A DNA stretch of 44,472 bases from an uncultured Parabacteroides sp. GTDB taxonomy: Bacteria; Bacteroidota; Bacteroidia; Bacteroidales; Tannerellaceae. The notes beneath the pieces are model-generated. The model worked only from the letters and a program-made list of their open reading frames with translations. It was not told where the DNA came from and made no database searches. Positions 34,171 to 42,144 of the stretch are shown in pieces (positions within the stretch are counted from its first letter, which is position 1; each line of letters opens with the position of its first letter). Location: NCBI GenBank assembly GCA_949295065.1, contig CASFJQ010000020.1:1-44472 (forward strand), in the 5' to 3' direction. Made by a program: the position numbers and the translations under genes.

Positions 34171-34290
34171 TTCCATATATTGTGAGAAAGTTTTTTCACA
34201 ATATATGGAATTCTTTTTTCATAATATATGAAAATCTTTTTTCATCAGCATGAAAATTTTTTTCCATATATTATGAAAAAAAATTTTCAC
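34171..34290. repeat. Array of ~23-bp-spaced CATATATT/TTCATAA palindromes
   Basis: TTCCATATATTGTGA at 34171-34185 and its exact complement at 34196-34210 form a 15-bp inverted repeat. Four more palindromic cores follow: TTCATAATATATGAAAA at 34218, TTCATCAGCATGAAAA at 34241, TTCCATATATTATGAAAA at 34262 and TTTCACAT near 34285, at intervals of 21-24 bp with T-rich linkers. The array lies between the peptidase gene (+) and the AsmA-like gene (-), which converge, so it may also end transcription both ways. Confidence 0.85.
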
Positions 34291-34375
34291 ATAGATAAAA
34301 TCTATTGAAAATGTAATTATGTGGAATATAAGTATTTAATTGATTCTGAAAAATAGCCTTTTCAGCTTCTCTTTC

Positions 34376-37333
34376 TCATTGCCCCCTCTCAACCAACCTC
34401 CTAAACTCCTCAATAATATTCCTGCCCATATTAATCCTTGTGCTATCCACTTTTCTGATTTCAACCGGAGAGACAGCATCTTTGTATTTGGCTTTGCCGA
34501 GGCGGATTTTCATATCATCCAGATTTCCTGTAATATTTATACCCATTTTGAAAGGAATAGGAGATTTGAGGATAGAAATATGATAATCGAAGTTCATATC
34601 CAGGCCTTGAGTTCCGCCAACGGCTGCGCGATAGCGGTCGATTTCCAGAAGGAAAGGATAGATGGTGACATTGCCGTCTTCAATTGTTATGTTGGTTTCG
34701 ATATGGTCGAACACATTCCTTTTCTTGTTCTTGAACATTAGCATCTTTGAAATCTCTGCAAAAGTTTCGCCATCCATAAGGACAAGGCTGTCGCCGCTGA
34801 TGAACATTGCCGAGCGGAGTGTCGGAATCTTTATGTTGAGACAGGAATCAAGAACGGTTTTGGCGGTGATGTTGAAATCGACAACGCCTTCGAAAGAGCG
34901 CAACATTGGAACTGTAGAATCCAGCGACGGCGCGAAATCAACCAGTCGGGAAATATCTACATTACGCAGCTGGAAGTCAAAGCCGACATATCCTTTCTCT
35001 TTTTCTCGTGCCTGATATACAAGCATAGACTTCATTTTGGCACCAATACTTGTCATGCTCAGGTTTTTCATGTGAATTGCCTGGTTCTTGATATCTATAT
35101 CTCCGGAAACATTCTCGAAAATCATTTTTCCGTAGCGCACACGTTTCAGCTTCGTGCTAAGCTCGAAGTCGAAGTTTTCAGGAACTACGAAAAGACTTAA
35201 GTCTGTTGATGTCGTATCCTGCTCGGATTCTATTGAATCTGAGGGTGAAGCCATGGCTCTTATCAGCTGATTGCAGTTCAGGTTGTTTGATGTGATTGCA
35301 AGCTCAGCTTTGATTTTCTTATTCTTTTTCAGCGATTCATACAGATTATATACGGAGCCGGTGGCAGTGATGTCGGAACGTCCTATTTTCATAGTGGCGT
35401 TTTTAAGACTTATTTTTCTGTTGCCGACAGTAAGTGCTGTTTTTTGCATTCTGACAGGCAGAGCTATTTCCGGTGTGCGCATGATGAGATTCCTGAAACC
35501 TATTATGCCTTTCGGATTCCATATTGAATCGTTTACTTTTTCTGCTGTAACGGCAAATCCGGCTTTGTCCATTCCGAATTTCATATCTTCGAAACGGCAG
35601 AAAAATGAATCGGCGTTGAGCGTGAGTTTTACTTTGGGTTTCGTAAAATCTTTTTCCGACGGACTGAGCTTGATTCCGGCAGAGGTTTTCTGACAGAATA
35701 GTTGCAGAGAATCGTTCTGATTGGCTTTCAGCTTGCTGAGGTTAATCTTGCAATCGAGTTCTACGATTCTGGTTGTATCTTTCGGATTCGTAGATTTTAC
35801 CTCGGCTGTTGCCTTTTCGATATTTGATTTCAGGAAAGGAGAATCCAGGTTTATCTGGTTTATCTCAGCATCAGCTTCGAGCAATTCGTTCCCTTTGAAG
35901 TTGAACTTGGCGTCGCCGTTGAATTTGAAATCGTGTATTGTGTCGGTTATCGCCAGTTTGTCAAATTCGATGTTTCCTATCATCTTTATTCTTCCCAAAT
36001 CCTGCTTTTTCAGCGTTGAGAGTTTGCAGCGCATACGGATGTTCGCATTTACTTTTCCTTCGCAAGTGATACCTTCCTGCAGGGGAAAGGTTTGGGAGAG
36101 AGAGGTGAGGTCAATTTCGGAAGTTGTGTTAAGCGTGATGTCCGGGTCGCCGAACAGATTGTCAACCTTTGCGTCGGCAAGAATTTCGGTGTGTGCTCCT
36201 TTGAAATGGAAAATTTTCAGGTGCAGGAAAGATGTGTCTTTCTTCATCATATCTATTTTACCGGAGAAATCGGCACTTATCTTATCTATTCCATAAGGCA
36301 AATCCTTATATTGTGCGGAAGCCTCGTCTATTTTCATGTTCATGACAACCGTCGGCATATATTCTTTCCCGTAAAGGCCTTTGATGGAGCCGTTCAGACT
36401 GACTGCGCCGGAAGCCTTGAGGTCTCCTTTTTTCAGTATGCTGCGCGGAATCATTCGTATGACTTTTTCCAGCGATGGCGCGTGCATGGCATAGTTCAGG
36501 TCTATATCCAAGGCACGTTTTATGCTGTCGCCGCGTAAGGAGCCGTTTATATCCATTTCTGTTCCGTTTACGATGAGTGCGGCATTATGCAATGTGAGAA
36601 GTTTTTTCTTTCTTTCAAGCATTAGCCGTGTTTCGAGTGAGGTGGATATTCTGCGTGCAAGCAGTTTTCCGTCTTGCCAGAAGATTATGTTTTTGTTGTT
36701 GAAGCTCAGGTCGAGAGCGGTCTGCTCTTTTTGTAAAGAGGCTTGCAGCCGGAGATTGGCTCCTTGCAGGCTGGCGTAAATTCTGGTGGCTCTGTCGTCG
36801 AAAACAAGATTTGTGCGGCGGAAAACCAGGCGTTGGATGTCGATGTCCTGCTGTATTTTCGTGTTTGATGCCGTGTCGGTCTTGGTTGTGTCGGCTTTCA
36901 TTATGTCCCAGTTTGAGAAGCCGTTTTTGTCGGTGAAGGCATATACTGAGGCACTGTCCACAACGAGGCGGTTTATTGTAATTTTGTTTTCGTTGAGATA
37001 ATCCATAGGATTAACAACCAGGATGCATTTCCTGAAAGCCAGCAGTGAGTCTGTTTTTTGCCACAAAGTGTCGTTGAGCGCTTTCGAAACCAGCGAGCCG
37101 TTTGTGAGTTTCAGCCCGAAGCGCGGGAAGGTTGAGAAAAAAGTCAGTTCCACGCTTTCCATGTCCAGCTTGGCATTCATTGTCTGGTTGGCGACACGCA
37201 GCACTGCCGGAGTTATTTTCTCCGGAGTGAAAATGAAATTTAAAGTGAAGGCAATTAGTCCTAATACCAATAAAATTATGGATACAAGAGTGATGACTAA
37301 TGTCTTGATTGTTTTCCTAATTCTATTGTTCAT
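34376..37333 (-). CDS. AsmA-family protein (large periplasmic, inner-membrane anchored)
   Basis: The 985-residue protein starts MNNRIRKTIKTLVITLVSII with a single N-terminal membrane helix (about 10-32), then IFTPEKITPAVLRVANQTMN and the AsmA-typical FSTFPRFGLKLTNGSLVSKA. The rest is long repetitive beta-strand sequence, as in AsmA/TamB/YhdP proteins that form bridge-like grooves for phospholipid transport between membranes. Segments such as SNWDIMKAD and the C-terminal LDMNFDYHISILKSPIPFKM support this. Its exact substrate is unknown. It converges with the peptidase gene. The leader upstream (37334 onward) is repeat-rich, and I could not place its promoter. Confidence 0.85.
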   Translation of the reverse strand: MNNRIRKTIKTLVITLVSIILLVLGLIAFTLNFIFTPEKITPAVLRVANQTMNAKLDMESVELTFFSTFPRFGLKLTNGSLVSKALNDTLWQKTDSLLAFRKCILVVNPMDYLNENKITINRLVVDSASVYAFTDKNGFSNWDIMKADTTKTDTASNTKIQQDIDIQRLVFRRTNLVFDDRATRIYASLQGANLRLQASLQKEQTALDLSFNNKNIIFWQDGKLLARRISTSLETRLMLERKKKLLTLHNAALIVNGTEMDINGSLRGDSIKRALDIDLNYAMHAPSLEKVIRMIPRSILKKGDLKASGAVSLNGSIKGLYGKEYMPTVVMNMKIDEASAQYKDLPYGIDKISADFSGKIDMMKKDTSFLHLKIFHFKGAHTEILADAKVDNLFGDPDITLNTTSEIDLTSLSQTFPLQEGITCEGKVNANIRMRCKLSTLKKQDLGRIKMIGNIEFDKLAITDTIHDFKFNGDAKFNFKGNELLEADAEINQINLDSPFLKSNIEKATAEVKSTNPKDTTRIVELDCKINLSKLKANQNDSLQLFCQKTSAGIKLSPSEKDFTKPKVKLTLNADSFFCRFEDMKFGMDKAGFAVTAEKVNDSIWNPKGIIGFRNLIMRTPEIALPVRMQKTALTVGNRKISLKNATMKIGRSDITATGSVYNLYESLKKNKKIKAELAITSNNLNCNQLIRAMASPSDSIESEQDTTSTDLSLFVVPENFDFELSTKLKRVRYGKMIFENVSGDIDIKNQAIHMKNLSMTSIGAKMKSMLVYQAREKEKGYVGFDFQLRNVDISRLVDFAPSLDSTVPMLRSFEGVVDFNITAKTVLDSCLNIKIPTLRSAMFISGDSLVLMDGETFAEISKMLMFKNKKRNVFDHIETNITIEDGNVTIYPFLLEIDRYRAAVGGTQGLDMNFDYHISILKSPIPFKMGINITGNLDDMKIRLGKAKYKDAVSPVEIRKVDSTRINMGRNIIEEFRRLVERGQ

Positions 37334-37420
37334 TTTTTTATGTGTTAGTTTTATTATTTTTCAGTTTATCTGTGCAATAGTAGTTATCTCTACGTTTTTC
37401 TCAAAGTTCTGTATATTTAC

Positions 37421-37543
37421 TGATCTTGTCAACTTGTCTCTGAAGCCTTGTCAACTGTTAAGTTGAGTAACTTTCTAAACTTGAATTATTCAAATATACG
37501 AATATTGTTTCTATGTGCAATGTTAATTGTATCTTAAGTTTCG
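37421..37543. repeat. Fragmented inverted-repeat elements upstream of the AsmA-like gene
   Basis: cttgtcaacttgtctctg with aagccttgtcaac (37425-37456) is the class (b) interior. aagttgagtaac then tttctaaactt (37460-37482) matches the right end of the 11727 element with about four changes. aagtttcgc at 37535-37543 is a left end. The arrangement suggests broken copies. The remainder of the 507-bp gap holds only the leader repeat at 37694. Confidence 0.6.
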
Positions 37544-37693
37544 CATGTGCCATAACTTTTGGAGTTGGAAGAGTGAAAAAAGGAGTTATAGGAGTTAAAT
37601 GTCAATAGTATTTCTAACGGAATTCTGTATTGATTTTATTTTGATAATTCGACTAAGCTTCGTAAGTTTGTCATATATAATAACTGGAGTTAT

Positions 37694-37840
37694 GGAGTCA
37701 AGGAGTCAAGAAGTGGAGGAGTCAAGAAGTTAAGTAGTCAAGGAGTTAAGAAGATTATCCTTGTCAACTTGTCAACTCGTCGACTTGTTCTCTCGATAGT
37801 TTCCAAACTCAAAAACTCACAAACTCAAAAACTAAAAAAT
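37694..37840 (+). repeat. Composite period-8 leader repeat ending on the 37841 start codon
   Basis: This is the third copy of the architecture at 4691 and 6136: ggagtcaag-type units, cttgtcaa/ctcgtcga units, then ctcaaaaa units running to the ATG. It is longer at its left side and lacks part of the tttcctg spacer. Confidence 0.85.
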
Positions 37841-38125
37841 ATGGCTAAAAGAAGAGAACTGAAAAAAGACATTAGCTATGTAGCTGGCGAACTGTTTACA
37901 GAAGCATTGGTTTGCAAACTGTTTATCCCTGGTGTTGAAGTGGAAAAGGCAGAAGCTATTATGGCACGTATTCTAGATATGCAGGATGAATTTGTGCGTC
38001 GTGCTCATCGTCCTGACGGAAAAGACAATCCGGCATTGGTAAAAGAATATTATCGTAAGCTGAGAGTTGATTTGCAGACTGAAGTGGATGCAATCGCAAC
38101 TGAAATAGCTGACTTGAACAAATAA
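37841..38125 (+). CDS. Small conserved-looking helical protein of unknown function
   Basis: I place the start at the ATG at 37841 (MAKRRELKKDISYVAGELFT). Any upstream start would be repeat sequence. The 94-residue protein looks all-helical and charged, with a KADISYVAGE-like N-terminus, VEKAEAIMARILDMQDEFVR in the middle and DLQTEVDAIATEIADLN at the end. It lies 15 bp before the acyltransferase gene and is probably co-transcribed with it. I have seen short proteins of this kind only in Bacteroidales and cannot assign a role. Confidence 0.75.
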   Translation: MAKRRELKKDISYVAGELFTEALVCKLFIPGVEVEKAEAIMARILDMQDEFVRRAHRPDGKDNPALVKEYYRKLRVDLQTEVDAIATEIADLNK

Positions 38126-38140
38126 AAGAAGGGATTTTGA

Positions 38141-38689
38141 ATGAAGAAAGCTTTATGTAAAGCCATTTTGAAATTGTTCGGCTGGAAACTGGCTTCGACC
38201 GAAGGCGTTGAGCTGAAGAAATGCGTAGTATGTGTGGCACCTCATACAAGCAACTGGGATTTTATAGTAGGAAAGATGTTTTATACATCTCTTGGACTGA
38301 CTGCCGGATTTCTTATCAAGAAAGATTGGTTTTTCTTCCCGTTTAATTTGATATTCAAAAGTATGGGCGGTGTTCCGGTGGACAGAGGAAAAAGGACTTC
38401 CGTAACTGACCAGGTTGTTGAGATGTTCAACAAGAACGAAAGATTTCAGATAGCAATTACTCCCGAAGGAACTCGCAAGAGAGTAAAAGAATGGAAAAAA
38501 GGCTTTTACTATATAGCTTTGAAAGCCAATGTGCCTATTTTGCTTGCATATTTCGATTATGGAAAGAAAGAAGTGGGCACGAAAGGCATATTCTATCCGA
38601 CCGGAGACATTGAGAAGGATATGGCTTATATCCGTTCATGCTTCAAGGGCGTGACTGCCTGCCATCCGGAGAATTTCTATGTGGATTGA
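38141..38689 (+). CDS. PlsC-type 1-acyl-glycerol-3-phosphate acyltransferase family protein
   Basis: The 182-residue protein has the HX4D motif HTSNWD (His35 and Asp40), the substrate-binding GGVPVDRGKR (about 76-85) and the PEGTR motif at 108-112, followed by ARG-rich KRVKEWKKGFYY. It has the size of short lysophospholipid acyltransferase-like members and acts at the inner face of the inner membrane. Some short members are implicated in lipid A or ornithine-lipid acylation. The acceptor cannot be told from the sequence. Confidence 0.88.
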   Translation: MKKALCKAILKLFGWKLASTEGVELKKCVVCVAPHTSNWDFIVGKMFYTSLGLTAGFLIKKDWFFFPFNLIFKSMGGVPVDRGKRTSVTDQVVEMFNKNERFQIAITPEGTRKRVKEWKKGFYYIALKANVPILLAYFDYGKKEVGTKGIFYPTGDIEKDMAYIRSCFKGVTACHPENFYVD

Positions 38690-38701
38690 TAAAACTAATT
38701 T

Positions 38702-38775
38702 AAACACAGGGACACGAAGACACGGAGATTTTTATACATAATATATTACCTCTGTGGCTTTGTGTCTCTGTGTTT
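38702..38775. terminator. ACACAGAG-type hairpin after the acyltransferase gene
   Basis: The arms at 38702-38727 and 38750-38775 pair over 26 bp, counting G-T pairs and a few mismatches. The outer words are AAACACAGG and CTGTGTTT. A TT-rich tail follows. This is the longest copy of the family in the window. Confidence 0.65.
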
Positions 38776-38841
38776 TGCTTTTATTCTTCTGTTTACAGTG
38801 TTAACTTCTGAAAATATTTCTTAGTGATTCAAGATTCTATT

Positions 38842-39630
38842 ATGAAAGCAGATTTGCGCATATCAATGATACAAGCCCATATAATATGGGAAGACAGAAA
38901 AGAAAATCTGTCATATTATGGAGAACTTATACGCCGGGTAAAAGGAAAAACAGATTTGGTTGTACTTCCCGAAACATTTACAACCGGCTTTTCGATGGAG
39001 CCTTCACGACTTGCCGACTCTTGCGATGGCGAAACTGTGGCAACCTTGAAGGAATGGTCGTCAAGCTATAACATGGCAATCATCGGCAGTTTCATTGCTG
39101 AAGAGAACGGACACTATTTCAATCGTGCTTTCTTTGTAAATGGCGATGAAATTACTTTCTACGACAAGCATCATTTGTTCAGAATGGCCGGTGAGAACAA
39201 TGTTTATACTCCGGGAGAGAAGCGAGTGGTTGTAAATTACAAGGGCTGGAACATTTGCCTCCAGGTTTGCTATGATTTGCGTTTCCCGGTGTGGAGCCGC
39301 AATGTGGGCAACGAATATGACTTGCTTGTTTATGTGGCGAATTGGCCCGAAGCTAGAAGGAAAGTGTGGAAACCTCTTCTGCAGGCGCGCGCAATCGAGA
39401 ATATGGCTTATGTTTGCGGAGTTAACAGAGTGGGAATTGACGGAAAAGGATTTACTTATAAAGGTGATTCCGTGGTCTATTCTCCGAAAGGAAAGAAAAT
39501 TGCTGACGCGGGAAAGAGGGAGGAAATTACCAGAACTTGTGTTCTGTCGGCAAAGGAAATAGAGAGTTTCCGTGAGAAATTCCCGGCTTGGAAAGATGCG
39601 GATGATTTTACCTTGTCAACTTGTCTCTGA
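38842..39630 (+). CDS. Nitrilase-superfamily amidase (omega-amidase/YafV-like)
   Basis: The start at 38842 (MKADLRISMIQAHIIWEDRK) gives 262 residues. The catalytic triad is visible: Glu44 in VVLPETFTTGFSM, Lys109 in DKHHLFRMAGE and Cys143 in LQVCYDLRFPVWSRN. The Nit2/YafV group hydrolyses 2-oxoglutaramate or 2-oxosuccinamate. The last residues, TLSTCL, are encoded by ttaccttgtcaacttgtctctga, a copy of the intergenic repeat also at 30650 and 37425, so the repeat has replaced the native 3' end. The body of the protein is complete. The downstream AmpG-like gene follows after 45 bp. Confidence 0.92.
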   Translation: MKADLRISMIQAHIIWEDRKENLSYYGELIRRVKGKTDLVVLPETFTTGFSMEPSRLADSCDGETVATLKEWSSSYNMAIIGSFIAEENGHYFNRAFFVNGDEITFYDKHHLFRMAGENNVYTPGEKRVVVNYKGWNICLQVCYDLRFPVWSRNVGNEYDLLVYVANWPEARRKVWKPLLQARAIENMAYVCGVNRVGIDGKGFTYKGDSVVYSPKGKKIADAGKREEITRTCVLSAKEIESFREKFPAWKDADDFTLSTCL

Positions 39631-39651
39631 AGCCTTGTCAACTTCTAAAAA
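39611..39651 (+). repeat. TTGTCAAC-class repeat overlapping the nitrilase stop codon
   Basis: ccttgtcaacttgtctct followed by gaagccttgtcaac is the same string as at 30652-30680 and 37424-37455. Its first half is coding (STCL and stop) for the nitrilase. The second half is intergenic. Confidence 0.85.
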
Positions 39652-39675
39652 TAATAACAAATAAAGAATGAAATT

Positions 39676-40935
39676 ATGAACAAACCATCAAAAGGGAAAG
39701 CCTTAAGTTGGATTTCGACACTGTATTTTGCCGAAGGTTTGCCTTATGTTGCGGTGATGACGTTGTCTGTCATTATGTATAAACGTCTGGAAGTTTCGAA
39801 TGCTGAAATAGCATTATACACAAGCTGGCTTTATTTTCCATGGGTGATAAAGCCTGTTTGGAGTCCGTTTATTGACTTGCTGAAGACTAAGCGCTGGTGG
39901 ATTTGGACAATGCAGTTCCTTATCGGAGCCGGAATGGCAGGAATAGCATTCCTTTTGCCCTGCGATTTCTTCTTCCGTGCAACTCTTGCTTTCTTCTGGC
40001 TGATGGCTTTCAGCTCGGCAACTCATGATATTGCTGCCGACGGATTTTATATGCTGGGGTTGGATGAGGAGCAACAGGCGTTTTTCATCGGTATCCGAAA
40101 TATATTCTATCGCGTGGCAATGATTACCGGGCAAGGTCTCCTTGTTATGCTTGCCGGATGGCTTGAGGAAACTACCGGGCAGATTTCGTATGCCTGGAGT
40201 CTGGTGTTCTTTATTCTGGCGGGAACATTTATAGGCCTTGCTTTGTGGCACAGATATATATTGCCGAAACCGGTGTCGGACTTCAAGCGTACTGATGTTA
40301 CGTTGCGCAATATAGGACAGTCGTTCGGGCAGACTTTTGTAAGTTTCTTCAGGAAGAAAGGGATTATTCCGGCTTTGCTGTTTATGCTGACTTACAGGCT
40401 TGGCGAATCGCAGCTGGTGAAACTTTCTTCTCCATTCCTTTTGGATGACATTGAGTCCGGAGGTTTGGCAATGAGCACTACTCAAGTGGGATTTGTATAT
40501 GGAGCTGTTGGTGTTGCTGCGCTGCTGGTTGGAGGAATTCTGGGCGGAATAGCCATTTCTTCCGGCGGATTGAAACGCTGGCTTTGGCCAATGGCTCTTG
40601 CTATTTCTTTGCCGAATCTGGTTTATCTTTATCTTGCTTATGCTCGTCCGGAAAGTTTCCTGGTGATTAATACTTGTGTTGCGGTGGAGCAACTTGGCTA
40701 TGGCTTTGGTTTCACCGGCTATACAATGTATCTGATGCTATTCTCCGAAGGTGAATACAAAACTTCGCATTATGCTATATGCACTGGATTTATGGCATTG
40801 GGAATGATGCTTCCTGGAATGGTTTCGGGATGGATTCAGGAGCAGATTGGTTATCAGCATTTCTTCATATGGGTTATGATTTGCTGCGTTCCTCTTTTCC
40901 TGGTGCTTCCTTTCATTCACAGGAAGTGTAAGTGA
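39676..40935 (+). CDS. AmpG-like major facilitator superfamily permease
   Basis: The 419-residue protein has about 12 hydrophobic helices and the AmpG/SLC33-type N-terminus with FAEGLPYVAVMTLSVIMYKR, then SWLYFPWVIKPVWSPFIDL. AFSSATHDIAADGFY and the central loop SQLVKLSSPFLLDD follow. AmpG relatives import muropeptides or other small saccharide-peptides by proton symport. Its last 23 bp overlap the end of the phosphopantetheinyl transferase gene on the other strand. Substrate is inferred only by family. Confidence 0.85.
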   Translation: MNKPSKGKALSWISTLYFAEGLPYVAVMTLSVIMYKRLEVSNAEIALYTSWLYFPWVIKPVWSPFIDLLKTKRWWIWTMQFLIGAGMAGIAFLLPCDFFFRATLAFFWLMAFSSATHDIAADGFYMLGLDEEQQAFFIGIRNIFYRVAMITGQGLLVMLAGWLEETTGQISYAWSLVFFILAGTFIGLALWHRYILPKPVSDFKRTDVTLRNIGQSFGQTFVSFFRKKGIIPALLFMLTYRLGESQLVKLSSPFLLDDIESGGLAMSTTQVGFVYGAVGVAALLVGGILGGIAISSGGLKRWLWPMALAISLPNLVYLYLAYARPESFLVINTCVAVEQLGYGFGFTGYTMYLMLFSEGEYKTSHYAICTGFMALGMMLPGMVSGWIQEQIGYQHFFIWVMICCVPLFLVLPFIHRKCK

Positions 40936-41545
40936 TGACGAAATTATCCGCCACACGGAAATATAATTTATATGACTTCTGATTTTCAGTACGGCTTTCT
41001 GAAACATTGATTATTCCTTCCTTATTATATATGAAAGGAGAAATATGAAGATGTTTCAGAAAGTCCACTTCATTGCAGCCAATCATTTTGAAAAGAGTTT
41101 CCTTTGCACACCAGTGGATGAGAAGATACTCGGTTTCATTCTCCGGACTGATATGAAGTGCTTCTGCTTCGTTCACGAAACGAGATTTTATTTTCTTCAC
41201 TCTCTCCGAGCGATATTCTATATCGATACCGATTTCCTTTTCCTTATATAATATCATAGCCGCATATCCTTTGGTGTGAGATATGCTTATATTCAGATTC
41301 TCTTCGGGAAGAAACGGAGCGCCGCTTTCTTCGTGGCTGATTATGGCTTCGTGGCCTAAAAGTTCTTTCAGCAGAACCAATGCCGTGAGTCTTTCTTTCT
41401 GTCTGGCTTCGGAGCGGATTTCCATTGACACGGAAGGTGAGGAGAGAGCTTTGCTTCCCAGCATATTCTTCAGTTCATCAACTGTTTCGGTCATTTCCCA
41501 GATTCCTACACAAGCGCCGTTTTGCTGTTTGTATAATAAAGGCAT
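40913..41545 (-). CDS. 4'-phosphopantetheinyl transferase superfamily protein
   Basis: The start at 41545 (MPLLYKQQNGACVGIWEMTE) gives 210 residues and leaves 10 bp to gldD. Upstream codons of the same frame would overlap gldD. The Sfp/AcpS-type motifs are present: ISHTKGYAAMILYKEKEIGI, then GIDIEY (metal-binding Asp and Glu) and WCAKETLFK. It transfers the phosphopantetheine arm from CoA to a carrier protein. The link with gldD/gldE is conserved in Bacteroides. It converges on and overlaps the AmpG-like gene. Confidence 0.92.
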   Translation of the reverse strand: MPLLYKQQNGACVGIWEMTETVDELKNMLGSKALSSPSVSMEIRSEARQKERLTALVLLKELLGHEAIISHEESGAPFLPEENLNISISHTKGYAAMILYKEKEIGIDIEYRSERVKKIKSRFVNEAEALHISPENETEYLLIHWCAKETLFKMIGCNEVDFLKHLHISPFIYNKEGIINVSESRTENQKSYKLYFRVADNFVITYTSCE

Positions 41546-41555
41546 AGATTTCAGT

Positions 41556-42125
41556 TTATTTGTTCCACTTGAAAGATTCAATCATAACTTCCACATCTTT
41601 TTGCAGATAGTCAACCACCGGCTTGAGTGAGTCGGCATTTATCGGGCAATTGAAATATAATGCTCCGCGAAAGAACTTATTTTCATTATCAGTGAGAGAA
41701 AACTGAATTGGGGCAACTGTGTTTCCCTCGATCAAAAACATATATCCGCGCACATTCTCCTCTTCGTTTACGAACTCCATTTCCTTTATGGCGGAAGCTT
41801 GCTCTGCCTGGCGGGCAACAAGTTCGCGGCTCTCGTTGAAAGTCTGCTCTATTTTGCTTCTGTCCACCTTCAGATAACTGCAATATAATTCAGCATTCAA
41901 ATCTTTATAGTTTGCCTCAAACATAAATTTCGAAGAGTCGCTGACATTTATATTTGCCTGGTTGGAAACATAAAAAGAGAAAGGCCATTTGTCCGGACCA
42001 AACTCAGTGTATTCTGCCTTCGGTGGCTCAATACGGAAAAAGCCACGTGGTTTCGGTGTATATTCCTCGCAGGCAACACTGAGCAGCAACGGCACAACAA
42101 GCAGTATGTTTCTGAATCGTATCAT
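41556..42125 (-). CDS. gldD: GldD-type lipoprotein
   Basis: The 189-residue protein has a lipoprotein signal MIRFRNILLVVPLLLSVAC with Cys19 as the lipidated residue. The family body follows: YTPKPRGFFRIEPPKAEYTE, then DKWPFSFYVSNQANINV. GldD was named in gliding Flavobacterium, but it is also kept in non-gliding Bacteroidales. It sits 19 bp after gldE and 10 bp before the PPTase, so the three form one transcript. Confidence 0.9.
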   Translation of the reverse strand: MIRFRNILLVVPLLLSVACEEYTPKPRGFFRIEPPKAEYTEFGPDKWPFSFYVSNQANINVSDSSKFMFEANYKDLNAELYCSYLKVDRSKIEQTFNESRELVARQAEQASAIKEMEFVNEEENVRGYMFLIEGNTVAPIQFSLTDNENKFFRGALYFNCPINADSLKPVVDYLQKDVEVMIESFKWNK

Positions 42126-42144
42126 ATATTATAGGATAGCTTTG

